Shown here: positions 44,546-53,390 of the stretch, piece after piece
How positions within the stretch are numbered: position 1 is the stretch's first letter
How the letters are laid out: every line of letters begins with the position of its first letter
Program-made: the position numbers and the translations under genes
Notes under the pieces: model-generated
Seen by the model: only the letters and a program-made list of their open reading frames with translations
What the model was told of the DNA's origin: nothing
Database searches by the model: none
Source: Paenibacillus gallinarum
Lineage (GTDB): Bacteria > Bacillota > Bacilli > Paenibacillales > Paenibacillaceae
Direction: 5' to 3'
NCBI RefSeq assembly: GCF_014836635.1
Contig: NZ_JACSQL010000019.1
Coordinates: 1 to 61,660 of the forward strand
DNA: 61,660 nt

Positions 44546-45652
44546 TTACTGATTACTGGATTTTGTATTGTCACCCAAAGTTATTAATCGTTCTTCATAC
44601 TCAAAGGGTTCTTCACATGAGTATAGTTCATGAAAAAACCCCTTATACGGGATATCGTCTTCCAAACATTTTATGAGATATGATAGTTCTTCGTCACATG
44701 TCGTTTCCTCACCATTGTGATGCATTACTTCGAATGTATCAATAATATTTTCCATAATGCTTACCTGAATAAATAAGGGCAACTTATCCAACATCGAATC
44801 TTCGATCTTGGTCTCAGATCTGTATCCTGCGAGGACTGTTTCAAAATAATCATCCATAAACGTTTTACGTTTACCGACGTCTGGTTCAAATTGTATCCAG
44901 CCTACCCCACTGATCCAGAGACCCGCCAGATCAAACATATACCAACAATAACATGAATTATCAAAATCATATACCGTTATTTGCCCGGTATCAAAATCTA
45001 TCGAATAATTCCCATCGTTATAGTCAAAATGGTTCATACCGAAAGTCTCTTGGTTCCTTTCCAATCCATGTAAGGTATTAAGGAGCTCTACCAGTTTCTC
45101 CTTAAGCAAAGGGAAGGATTCAGGAATCAGTTTATCGATATATTGGGCATTGTATTTATCAAAAAAACTATACCGGCGATGGACAGGAGTATATCCTTTC
45201 GATATTTGGTGCAGTTTCCCCAGGACTTTACCGCAATTATAGTAATACTCACTAATCGGAGCACCTTCCCGGTACTGATAATTATTTTCTACTAGCATTT
45301 TCCCTTTCGCCTTATTAAACAGGCATACAAAAAAGACGTGATTATTATGAGTGACCTCTTCCAGCAAATTCCCCTTCTTAGAGCTAACTACATCCGAGAC
45401 ACTTCCTCCGTGCTCGAATAAATACCTGATATAGTGAACCTCTCCCAGAAAATCTTCCCGGCTCCTGTCAGGTAAGAATCCGATCCTGAGTATTTTTGAG
45501 TCGATCCCCTCTTTTTCACAGGAGTATACAACATTCCGCCCACCTTTATGTGCCGGAATAAGCTGGATATGATAACCTTCTAATCCGAATAACTCTGACG
45601 CTAATGGAAGTAAATATTCATCACTGATCTTAACAACCTCGTTATGATTTAT
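44546..45652 (-). CDS. Phosphotransferase (APH/homoserine-kinase-II-like), apparent ATA start
   Basis: 368 residues if initiated at ATA 45652, which sits 7 nt after a perfect GGAGG (TGGAGGAGATCGT); nearby ATG/GTG/TTG codons lack a ribosome site. Motifs: LRIGFLPD, catalytic NHFDYNDGNYSIDFD (His replaces the usual first residues but the Asp and Asn are kept) and VYDFDNSCYCWY. Related in architecture to the broken kinase at 35.4 kb. Small-molecule kinase of unknown substrate. If ATA is not used, this gene is newly inactivated. Confidence 0.75.
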   Translation of the reverse strand: MNHNEVVKISDEYLLPLASELFGLEGYHIQLIPAHKGGRNVVYSCEKEGIDSKILRIGFLPDRSREDFLGEVHYIRYLFEHGGSVSDVVSSKKGNLLEEVTHNNHVFFVCLFNKAKGKMLVENNYQYREGAPISEYYYNCGKVLGKLHQISKGYTPVHRRYSFFDKYNAQYIDKLIPESFPLLKEKLVELLNTLHGLERNQETFGMNHFDYNDGNYSIDFDTGQITVYDFDNSCYCWYMFDLAGLWISGVGWIQFEPDVGKRKTFMDDYFETVLAGYRSETKIEDSMLDKLPLFIQVSIMENIIDTFEVMHHNGEETTCDEELSYLIKCLEDDIPYKGFFHELYSCEEPFEYEERLITLGDNTKSSNQ

Positions 45653-45807
45653 ACGATCTCCTCCAGTCAAAATTTTTGCAACGACGCCCCACACTGAAAT
45701 TACCACAGAAGAAACCCCAAAAAATGAGAGAAGCTTTCTGTGGACTTAGATGATAACCACCTTGTTTAACATGGATTCATCGCCCCTTCCAGCTATTATT
45801 CTTTAAA

Positions 45808-45843
45808 GTTTACCTAAAAATCCCATATAAATTCCAGGTAAAC
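45808..45843. promoter_or_regulatory. Inverted repeat GTTTACCT-N20-AGGTAAAC
   Basis: Perfect 8-bp arms upstream of the kinase gene and downstream of the PTS fragment. It could be a hairpin or an operator; no partner is identified. Confidence 0.35.
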
Positions 45844-45938
45844 TTCTTATATAATCATTTTTTTGATAAGAACTGTATATAGGTGGTTGCGCTTAACACA
45901 ACTGATTTTTCTCCACTTAGAAATGTGTCTTGTTCCGA

Positions 45939-46325
45939 CTACTTCTTCTCGACTTCTCGAAATCCAATCGTGTAAGTCAATACAAAAGCAACAGAGAAAG
46001 CAACTAGATTAACAAGAATGTAAAGTGGTAACTGGTTGTTCAGATAAAGCAGCATGCCTGGAATGCCTGTAAGAGCCATACCTGTTGCTTTAAGATGTAG
46101 AATGGAGGCCAAAAATCCCCCGACTCCTCCGCCAATCATGGACATAATAAAAGGTCTTACCAGCGGAAGCGTTACTCCGAAAACGGCAGGTTCCGTAATT
46201 CCGAGTGCTGCAGAAAAACTGGATGGATAAGCCACTTGCTTGAGCTTCTGAGATTTGGCTTTCATGGCTACCGCAAGAACGGCACCAGCTTGAGCCACAT
46301 TTCCAGGTGAAATCGGATTCAACAT
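45939..46325 (-). pseudogene. C-terminal fragment of a PTS sugar permease (EIIC, glucoside/sucrose type)
   Basis: About 128 residues. NVAQAGAVLAVAMKAKS, GITEPAVFGVTLPLVRPFIMSMIGGGVGG and the final helices are from the membrane domain of glucoside-type PTS transporters. The N-terminal half of EIIC and the EIIB domain are missing. Abuts the GH32 fragment with a few overlapping bases, so a deletion has joined two sugar genes. Confidence 0.7.
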
Positions 46326-46564
46326 ATTCCATCCGGTTTCAATCCGGCATAACTAACCCGTACGTTTGCTTCCTCAGTGAAATACAGAAGTGAAAATACG
46401 AGGTCTCCGTCATTAACGAAGATCTCAAGAGAAGAGTTGTCGCTAAACAATCGAAGATCAGTTAACAAGGACACTTCAGCTTCTCTACATTCTTTTTCAT
46501 GTGTAACCCGTTCATTCGTGATACGGTCAAACGACAGAAAATAAGGCATCACAAAATCAAACAA
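46319..46564 (-). pseudogene. C-terminal fragment of a GH32 sucrase/levanase
   Basis: About 80 residues. LRLFSDNSSLEIFVNDGDLVFSLLYF is the beta-sandwich hallmark of GH32 fructan hydrolases. The catalytic propeller is missing. Together with the EIIC fragment it suggests a lost sucrose or fructan operon. The break lies near the IS remnant at 46626. Confidence 0.7.
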
Positions 46565-46625
46565 TAGAAATTATTTATAGCAAAATGTTAGTGCACCGAG
46601 ACTTCTCTTAGCTCGAGCCGTTATT

Positions 46626-46700
46626 TGCTATTCCCCTTCTAGTAAACAAGAGAAATTAGACATCGGGTAAGCTGGATGTAACCTTGTTGAACAGAGGGGT
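46626..46700 (+). mobile_element. Remnant of an insertion-sequence left end (IS3-type)
   Basis: Aligns without gaps to 61586-61660; in the 67 nt from CCCCTT to GAGGGG I count 57 identities. It holds the terminal inverted-repeat-like CCCCTTCTAGTAAACAAG and the ribosome site GAACAGAGGGG that would precede a transposase, then stops. Confidence 0.7.
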
Positions 46701-46718
46701 TTTTTCATAGGAAATTAA

Positions 46719-46760
46719 ATAACCGTTCCCAGTTGAATACTGAGAAACGGCTGTTGTTAT
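46719..46760 (-). terminator. Terminator downstream of the 46.8 kb kinase gene
   Basis: Imperfect stem CCGTTCCCAGT/ACTGAGAAACGG about 50 nt after the stop at 46805. Confidence 0.5.
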
Positions 46761-46804
46761 CTAAATATACTTTTACCTACGGATAAGCTGTTCTGTCTGC
46801 TAGA

Positions 46805-47686
46805 TCAACAACCTACGGATTTTTGCAATACAGAAATACTTTCCATGAAGAACGCTCTGTTTTTATCAATCCCTCTATTTTTACACCAGACAACAGCACT
46901 AAAAGCATCGTAAAAAGTATAAAAAGGTAGTAGCGTTTCCAAATTGATCATAGGACGAATTGTGGAATACCCCTCTGTGTAGGAAGTTTTACTTTGGGGA
47001 TTCACTTCCCAAACATATCGATTAATTTTGGTGAAGTCGATTTCAGATGATCCACCCCGAGCACTTTCAAAATCAATAATTCCAACAACGTCATTATTAT
47101 TTATTAATATATTACCTGGTCTAAAATCCATATGTACTACACAGGGGCCATCAGGTTGCGGTAAATGGGAAAAGGCACTCTCAAAGTGATCTATACATTT
47201 TTCGAAAAGCTGTTTCTCAAGAACTTCCTTAGCAGGTTCTTTATACTTTTCAAAATTATTTTTTATATAAAGTCTCCAATTGTTCTGATTGGAAAATTGA
47301 AAACCGTCGGATCCTTGAGCACCATATCCAGGCATTTTAGTTTCATGCAGCTTTGCATGTAATACTCCCATTTGGAATGCTAATTCATCGTTAATAGCTC
47401 CTGTACACGGTATGCCTTTCATCTCCGATAAAAGTAAGGCACCCGAAATGAAGTCATCCGCACTCCAGAAATCTAACACTTTTGGAACCGGTATTACCTC
47501 TCTCAACATTTCTAGCATACGATATTCGCGATATAGTTTATCCCTGTTATAGGGTACCTTCGCATATACCGTTTCTCCATTAGTAAGATTCAGCTTGTAT
47601 ACTTGTGAACTAAAAGACTCAGGAACATTGTCTATACTTAAAACACTAAGGTTAAATCTATCTATGATCGTATGTACTAAGTTCAA
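46805..47686 (-). CDS. Aminoglycoside-phosphotransferase-family kinase
   Basis: 293 residues from TTG behind CGAGGTG. ATP site YAKVPYNRDKLYREYRML, catalytic VVHMDFRPGNILIN, metal-binding IIDFESARGGSSEID. The fourth kinase of this fold in 12 kb. The substrate could be an antibiotic, a sugar or an amino alcohol; not resolvable. Cytoplasmic single-gene unit. Confidence 0.85.
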   Translation of the reverse strand: MNLVHTIIDRFNLSVLSIDNVPESFSSQVYKLNLTNGETVYAKVPYNRDKLYREYRMLEMLREVIPVPKVLDFWSADDFISGALLLSEMKGIPCTGAINDELAFQMGVLHAKLHETKMPGYGAQGSDGFQFSNQNNWRLYIKNNFEKYKEPAKEVLEKQLFEKCIDHFESAFSHLPQPDGPCVVHMDFRPGNILINNNDVVGIIDFESARGGSSEIDFTKINRYVWEVNPQSKTSYTEGYSTIRPMINLETLLPFYTFYDAFSAVVWCKNRGIDKNRAFFMESISVLQKSVGC

Positions 47687-47754
47687 ATCGCACCTCGTAT
47701 GTTATGAATGAAATACTAATGGGTTTATTTTTCTGCACATTATTGATAAGTCCT

Positions 47755-47813
47755 GCATGTTAACTTAAAAGAAAAAGCAACCGGTCTGTTGATCGGCTGC
47801 TTATTTGTTTCAA
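47755..47813. repeat. Dispersed hairpin/CCCGTTAG repeat, copy at 47.8 kb
   Basis: GTTAACTTAAAAG, then hairpin AAAAAGCAACCGGTCTG/GATCGGCTGC, TTATTTG. 14 nt from the stop of the XRE gene (47827). The right arm is mostly lost. Confidence 0.65.
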
Positions 47814-47826
47814 ATCAAGGTAGATT

Positions 47827-48585
47827 TTACGAAAAATCAAAGGAAAACGAACTAGGTCTACTTACCACCCTATGAACGATTGAGAACAACCGAGTGGCAA
47901 TATCACCTTTAACATTAAGCCTGTACCCACCTCGAACCCTATCCACAAAGCCGAGTTCAATGCAATCTATGATTACTTTATCAAAATTCATGTCAGCGGG
48001 TAGACGTGAGCGAAGTATCGACTCCTCTACTGGAGTGAAGTCAGGCTGTAAGTTTTCATTATTAAGCAATAACTCATATAGCACGGTTATAATATCCGGA
48101 GGTAAGATGTTCATTGGAAACTCAACTAATTCATTCATTGCTTCAGTGGCTTCGTTTAAAAAAAGCGAGGTAGCGATACAAACTAATCTATCTTTTGCCC
48201 ACAGGCCTAATCCAGATGGACCTAGCTGAATTTGAGTCAGTGATGAATCTGATGCGGGTGTCTGTACATTGAAAGATGTGGCAGCAATCACCTCGCCCAG
48301 AAAATTGATTTTTTGTTCTTGTGACATCGTCCGAAGTTCCGTTCGAATTTGAGGCAGCATGGCTTGCAAATTGCTAGTTTTTCCAAGCAAAAAGTCGGTT
48401 GTGCAATCAAAGACAGTCGCCAACTCCGTTATAAGAGAAATGTCGGGTAAGGAGTCGCCTTTTTCCCATTTAGACACTGCTTGTGCAGAAACATTTAGTA
48501 ATAGCCCTAATTGTTCTTGTGTCATACTTTTGCTGTGACGAAGCTGACTGATTCTTCCTCCAAAATGACTAGCATTCGCTTCTAT
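47827..48585 (-). CDS. XRE-family regulator with C-terminal domain, apparent ATA/ATC start
   Basis: 252 residues from ATA 48585. GGAGGTG precedes ATC/ATA, and an in-frame TAA lies just upstream. Starting at the first ATG (48525) would lose helix 1 of the helix-turn-helix (FGGRISQLRHSKSMTQEQL). The DNA-binding domain then runs ... LNVSAQAVSKWEKGDSLPDI, like a typical XRE. The C-terminal 150 residues contain no motif I know. Either a non-standard start is used or the gene lost its ATG. Confidence 0.8.
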   Translation of the reverse strand: MEANASHFGGRISQLRHSKSMTQEQLGLLLNVSAQAVSKWEKGDSLPDISLITELATVFDCTTDFLLGKTSNLQAMLPQIRTELRTMSQEQKINFLGEVIAATSFNVQTPASDSSLTQIQLGPSGLGLWAKDRLVCIATSLFLNEATEAMNELVEFPMNILPPDIITVLYELLLNNENLQPDFTPVEESILRSRLPADMNFDKVIIDCIELGFVDRVRGGYRLNVKGDIATRLFSIVHRVVSRPSSFSFDFS

Positions 48586-48752
48586 GATTTATAACACCTC
48601 CATGAATTTATAGTTTAATTATAACTACACTGCTATTTAATGGTATGGAAGTATACTTTACAACTAAACCATTAGTTGATTTTCTATATCCTTGGTAGAA
48701 AAGAATAATGGCTTAACTATTGAGCAAAGAGCAAATCTACCCGCGTGTTGAA

Positions 48753-49138
48753 TTATTTTTTGATTTCACAAATGAAGAAAGCGTATTCAGGATAAGTTTC
48801 AAAAAAATTCTTTTGTTCTAACTGACAATTTTTTGATGTTAGATATTCTTCTAACCTTTCTAACAACGAGTATTTTAAGTTAGCCATAAACATAAGAAAT
48901 CCACCGGTATTCAGTAAATCAAAACACGAATCTAAGCATCTTTCAAAATCTCCAGGTTCTTTGATTGCAGAGCCAATTAAGGTTACAATATCAAACTTTT
49001 CATTCGTTATTTCATTATCGAAAATACTTTTACATAACACTTTAGATGGATTAGGATGGCCTTCTCGTTGCTGTCTGTAAGCGAAAATTTCGCAAATATC
49101 TTTGTTAATATCAATACTTGTTAAGTCCCCTTTGCCTG
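48753..49138 (-). pseudogene. N-terminally truncated SAM-dependent methyltransferase
   Basis: The frame reads LTGKGDLTSIDINKDICEIF, FDIVTLIGSAIKEPGDFERCLDSC, then LNTGGFLMFMANL and ends ICEIKK, the second half of a class I methyltransferase. The glycine-rich first SAM motif is missing. It is joined to the GNAT fragment at about 49140, where a repeat-arm-like CTGTTAGCTTAA occurs. Confidence 0.65.
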
Positions 49139-49450
49139 TTAGCTTAACTCTAGAAAATGGGTTTCATTTTGTGAATTAACACTTGGTGAGACATATAGCC
49201 GACGAACACGACCAACTTTTTTACTATCTGAAAAGGGGTCTTGATTCAATCCGCAGACCCCGACAATTTCACTGTTTTTAAGAACGAGAAAGAGGGCTTC
49301 CCCGTTCTTATCGAATGTATTTGTTCCAGTACCGTAGTCGGTCACCAACCGTTCGAGGTGAAAAAAACCTTCACTCTTACTCTCGTCAACTAACTGCATT
49401 AATTTATGGGTATCTAGATGTTTCACTTTTGCTATTAAACATTCAGTCAC
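49139..49450 (-). pseudogene. C-terminally truncated GNAT acetyltransferase
   Basis: 103 residues from the GTG at 49450, overlapping the end of the HAD gene by 8 nt. ALFLVLKNSEIVGVCGLNQ and VGRVRRLYVSPS belong to the GNAT core, but the acetyl-CoA loop (Q/R-x-x-G-x-G) that should follow is replaced by NSQNETHFLELS and a stop. The stop is encoded by a CTGTTAGCTTAA motif like the dispersed repeat arm. Probably non-functional. Confidence 0.65.
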
Positions 49451-50243
49451 GTAACACAAACCTTTCAATTGCAACAGCGACACCATCGTTAATATTTGAT
49501 TCGGTTACGTGGGCTGCACAATTTTTAAGTTCAATGATTGCATTCTCCATTGCGATCGGAAATCCGGACATATGAAATAGGCCTAAATCGTTAAAGTCAT
49601 CCCCAAATACCATTACATTTTCAGAATTTACACCGATATCATTTAACACCCATTGTACCCCATGTTCCTTTGAGGCTGACTTATGCATGATTTGGACCAA
49701 TACACCTTCATCGGTTGCGATTACGTTCACATGGTCACCGAATTGTTCACATATTTCATTCCATGCATTGCAACCTAGGACCAATATTTTGGTAGGGGAT
49801 AGCGAACTTATATATTCTTTATCCATAACTTGGGGCTTGGGGTCATTCATACGGATACCCAATTGAGCGCACTCGGAGTCGGGAACTGGACTATATGTAT
49901 ACCATGAATCGTTAACTTCATATGAGATTATTGATTGAGGTGCCCGTAACTCGATGAATTTATTGATTTGTTGGCTAATCTCCATAGGGATACTAATATG
50001 CTGCTCATTCTGCTTCGATTTACATGTAACTAATGCACCGTTGTAATAAACCATGTAGTCTACAAAAGGGAATTCTTTTAAAAAATGATTAGCCGCTCTA
50101 GGCGGCCGCGCCGTGGCAATAATAATATGAATTCCAGAATCATAACATCTTTTGACAGCCTGATAATTCCTTGGAGATATCGTTTTATCATTACCAAGCA
50201 AGGTTCCATCTAAGTCCAGAAGAATTGCCTGAATATTAGGCAT
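49443..50243 (-). CDS. HAD-superfamily phosphatase, Cof type
   Basis: 266 residues, GAGGGGAGG ahead. Motif I DLDGTL near residues 9-14, motif II in IIIATARPP, motif III Lys in SPTKILVL or SKEHGVQWVL, and motif IV GDDFNDLGLF. The inserted alpha/beta cap is of Cof/YidA type. Dephosphorylates phosphosugars or cofactors. First gene of a unit with the truncated acetyltransferase. Confidence 0.9.
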   Translation of the reverse strand: MPNIQAILLDLDGTLLGNDKTISPRNYQAVKRCYDSGIHIIIATARPPRAANHFLKEFPFVDYMVYYNGALVTCKSKQNEQHISIPMEISQQINKFIELRAPQSIISYEVNDSWYTYSPVPDSECAQLGIRMNDPKPQVMDKEYISSLSPTKILVLGCNAWNEICEQFGDHVNVIATDEGVLVQIMHKSASKEHGVQWVLNDIGVNSENVMVFGDDFNDLGLFHMSGFPIAMENAIIELKNCAAHVTESNINDGVAVAIERFVLRD

Positions 50244-50931
50244 ATGTATCCTCCCCTCACAATAAGCTAAATTGGTAAAATACTACTACTTAATAAAGAA
50301 GTCGTCAATAAAAAATACATTATTCACCTTGTTAGCTGACATAGTTGAGGTTGATTTCGGTTACCCGCATAATTCTGTTAAATCAGCTAAAGGTATTATG
50401 AATTGATTCACCTGATCTTTATTAAAACTGTATCTGACCAACCATTTTCGTCTACAAAATCTACAGTAATTTCAACCTTTCTATCTTTTTTGAAAATTTT
50501 TCTTGCGCTATAACTTCAAGCCTGCTACTATGAAGAAGCATTATTTTTGGAAAGCAGATATTCAACTCCTATTTAGGATCTTTCCAAGCAGATAATCTTT
50601 GACCACTTTCTTTAATGGAAGTCAAGGCCATACGGACAGCCGGGTCAAATGCCGATTGGCAACTTTGTTGCCTTATTGATTGAGTTAAAAGCTCGAATTT
50701 TATAAGTTGGTTACTTTACAACCAGTGCATTATGCACACAACTTGTGAAACGGTCAATAAGAGTGGTAAAAGTAATTATTTGCTATATAGACTCTGATCC
50801 TAACATTGTATAGTTGAATATTAAGATCCTTTCCATGAGACGATTTGTTTTATGATTGGCTGATGAACACGCTAGAGGTTTGTCCAGTCATGTTTATTGG
50901 GACTTTTCTTATTATTTGACTATATATTGAA
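50244..50931. other. Gene-poor region with two decayed 3' gene ends
   Basis: On the minus strand, 50408-50517 reads ...KDRKVEITVDFVDENGWSD then stops, and 50569-50714 reads ...QLIKFELLTQSIRQQ, AFDPAVRMALTSIKE, ending AWKDPK and stop. Both look like true protein tails without starts. No family is recognised. Confidence 0.35.
50897..50926 (+). promoter_or_regulatory. Candidate promoter of the carboxyspermidine operon
   Basis: -35-like TTGGGA (50897-50902), 18-bp spacer, -10 TATATA (50921-50926); start near 50933, just before the hairpin. Confidence 0.45.
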
Positions 50932-50975
50932 GCAAGTGTGATGCGCATAGTGCGTGTTTCGCTTGCTTTTTTTGT
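50931..50975 (+). terminator. Hairpin terminator at the 5' end of the carboxyspermidine operon
   Basis: GCAAGTGTGATGCGCA/TGCGTGTTTCGCTTGC stem (with wobble pairs) followed by T7, ending about 45 nt before the first start codon. As no plus-strand gene lies upstream, it may be a leader attenuator or the end of a lost gene. Confidence 0.65.
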
Positions 50976-51017
50976 TGCCGTTTTACATAAAATTTAATTT
51001 GAATAGGAGATTGGAAA

Positions 51018-52256
51018 ATGGGAAAAGCACTAATCATTGGCGCCGGCGGCGTAGCTTCAGTAGCAATTCATAAATGCGTTCAAAACAGCGAGGTATTCGA
51101 AGAGATTTGTATTGCAAGCCGTACGAAGTCCAAATGCGATGAGCTGAAAGCAAAATTGGACGGCGGTAACACTAAAATTACTACTGCACAGGTGGATGCC
51201 AACAACGTAGACGAGTTAATCGCTCTAATTAACGAAGTTAAACCGGATATCGTCATGAACCTGGCTTTGCCTTACCAAGATTTGACGATCATGGATGCTT
51301 GTTTGGCCACTAAAACGCATTATATGGATACAGCTAACTATGAGCCGGAAGATACGGCGAAATTTGAATACAAATGGCAATGGGATTATCGCGAACGTTT
51401 TGAAAAAGCAGGAATTACAGCTCTTTTGGGAAGCGGATTTGACCCCGGCGTAACAGGCGTGTTTTCCGCCTATGCACTGAAACACTATTTTGACGAAATC
51501 GAATATATCGACATCCTGGATTGCAACGGCGGGGATCATGGCTATCCTTTCGCAACCAACTTTAATCCGGAAATCAACATCCGCGAAGTGTCCGCTAATG
51601 GACGTTACTGGGAAAATGGGCAATGGATCGAAACGAAACCAATGGAAATCAAACGCGAATATAACTTTGCTGAAGTCGGCCAAAAGGACATGTACCTTCT
51701 GTATCATGAAGAACTTGAATCCCTTGCGCAAAACATGCCTGGACTGAAACGCATCCGCTTCTTCATGACTTTCGGTCAAAGCTATCTCATGCACTTAAAA
51801 GCACTTGAAAACGTAGGAATGACCTCCATCGAACCAATCGAATTCGAAGGAAAACAAATCATTCCGCTTCAATTCCTGAAGGCTGTGCTTCCGGACCCTG
51901 CTTCCCTCGGCCCTCGCACGGTAGGTAAAACGAACATCGGCTGTATCTTCAAAGGGAAAAAAGACGGCCAAGACAAGACTTACTATGTTTACAATGTGTG
52001 CGACCATCAAGAGTGCTATAAAGAAGTGGGCTCCCAAGCTGTCTCCTATACAACGGGCGTACCTGCTATGATCGGCGCGGCAATGGTTATGACCGGCAAA
52101 TGGAATAAACCAGGTGTATTTAATATTGAGGAGTTCGATCCAGATCCATTCATGGAAGAACTGAACAAATGGGGCCTTCCATGGGTAGAAGACTTCAATC
52201 CAGTGCTTGTTGACGCATTGCCTGAGGAAGCTAAAGAGTCGGAGCGCGTTCGCTAA
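51018..52256 (+). CDS. Carboxy(nor)spermidine dehydrogenase (saccharopine-dehydrogenase family)
   Basis: 412 residues, AATAGGAGATTGG ahead. Condenses aspartate semialdehyde with a diamine (putrescine or diaminopropane) using NADPH to give carboxyspermidine or carboxynorspermidine. Rossmann motif GAGGVAS at 8-14; GSGFDPGVTGVFSAYALKH and CNGGDHGYPFATNFNPEINIREVS are the family's characteristic blocks. First gene of a two-gene operon with the decarboxylase. Codon use is GC-richer than in neighbours. Confidence 0.93.
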   Translation: MGKALIIGAGGVASVAIHKCVQNSEVFEEICIASRTKSKCDELKAKLDGGNTKITTAQVDANNVDELIALINEVKPDIVMNLALPYQDLTIMDACLATKTHYMDTANYEPEDTAKFEYKWQWDYRERFEKAGITALLGSGFDPGVTGVFSAYALKHYFDEIEYIDILDCNGGDHGYPFATNFNPEINIREVSANGRYWENGQWIETKPMEIKREYNFAEVGQKDMYLLYHEELESLAQNMPGLKRIRFFMTFGQSYLMHLKALENVGMTSIEPIEFEGKQIIPLQFLKAVLPDPASLGPRTVGKTNIGCIFKGKKDGQDKTYYVYNVCDHQECYKEVGSQAVSYTTGVPAMIGAAMVMTGKWNKPGVFNIEEFDPDPFMEELNKWGLPWVEDFNPVLVDALPEEAKESERVR

Positions 52257-52257
52257 T

Positions 52258-53385
52258 ATGAGGTTCGAGGAATTACCGACACCCTGTTTCGTAGTCGATG
52301 AAGCACTCATTGAAAAAAACCTGAAGATTTTGAACGGCGTTATGCAGCGTACAGGAGCCAAGATTGTGCTGGCGCAAAAAGCTTTTTCCATGACCGCTAT
52401 GTATCCCCTCATCGGAAAATACTTAAGCGGGACAACGGCGAGCGGTTTATTCGAAGCACGGCTGGGTCATGAAGAGATGGGCAAAGAAACTCATGTTTTT
52501 GCCCCTGCCTATCGTGAAGATGAAATAGATCAGATTGTGTCTATTTGCGACCATATCATCTTTAATTCCTTCTCCCAGCTGGAAAAGTATAAAGGAAAAG
52601 CCATTGCCGCCGGCAAAAAGATTGGTATCCGTATCAACCCGGAATGTTCAACACAGTTAGGACATGAAATCTATGATCCTTGCTCACCGGGGTCTAGATT
52701 CGGAGTCAAACGGGAGGATTTCCTCCCTGAAATGCTTGAAGGCGTTACGGGACTGCACTTCCACACCCTTTGCCAACAGAACTCGGACGACTTGGAGACC
52801 ACGCTAAATGCAGTCGAAGAAAAATTCGGGTCATGGTTGCCACAAATGGAATGGATCAATTTTGGTGGCGGTCATCATATCACCAGAGATGACTATGATA
52901 TCCCAAGACTCGAAGCCTGTATTTCGCGGATGCAGAATAAATACGGCTTGGAAGTCTACCTTGAACCTGGAGAAGCCATTGCACTGAATGCAGGCTATAT
53001 GGTCACCTCGGTACTGGATATCCATAAGAACGGCATTGAGATTGCAATCGTGGACACGTCAGCAACTTGTCATATGCCGGATGTTTTGGAAATGCCATAC
53101 CGTCCGCCGCTTGTCGGTTCCGGAGAAGCTGGGGAGAAGTCATTCACCTATCGGCTTGGCGGTCCTACCTGCCTTACGGGCGATGTCATTGGAGATTATT
53201 CCTTTGATCAACCCCTGAAGAATGGTGACCGATTGGTATTCGAGGACATGGCGATCTACTCTATGGTAAAAACGAACACTTTCAACGGAATGCCACTGCC
53301 TGCAATCGCCGTGCAGGACAAAGATGGGGATTGCCGGATCGTGCGCGAGTTCGGTTATCAGGATTTTAAATTCAGACTAGCTTAA
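52258..53385 (+). CDS. nspC: Carboxynorspermidine/carboxyspermidine decarboxylase
   Basis: 375 residues; the start at 52258 is one base after the previous stop, so translation is coupled. PLP-dependent, alanine-racemase-fold decarboxylase. The PLP lysine is Lys41 (VLAQKAFS); GLHFHTLCQQ, INFGGGHHITRDDYD and LEPGEAIALNAGYMV bind the cofactor phosphate, and GPTCLTGDVIG carries the partner cysteine. Yields norspermidine or spermidine. Which one depends on the diamine available. Confidence 0.95.
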   Translation: MRFEELPTPCFVVDEALIEKNLKILNGVMQRTGAKIVLAQKAFSMTAMYPLIGKYLSGTTASGLFEARLGHEEMGKETHVFAPAYREDEIDQIVSICDHIIFNSFSQLEKYKGKAIAAGKKIGIRINPECSTQLGHEIYDPCSPGSRFGVKREDFLPEMLEGVTGLHFHTLCQQNSDDLETTLNAVEEKFGSWLPQMEWINFGGGHHITRDDYDIPRLEACISRMQNKYGLEVYLEPGEAIALNAGYMVTSVLDIHKNGIEIAIVDTSATCHMPDVLEMPYRPPLVGSGEAGEKSFTYRLGGPTCLTGDVIGDYSFDQPLKNGDRLVFEDMAIYSMVKTNTFNGMPLPAIAVQDKDGDCRIVREFGYQDFKFRLA

Positions 53386-53390
53386 TGAAT

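Noticed and set aside
51225..52412. Two long minus-strand frames opposite the carboxyspermidine genes
   Set aside because: They mirror the coding pattern of the real genes and have no ribosome sites.
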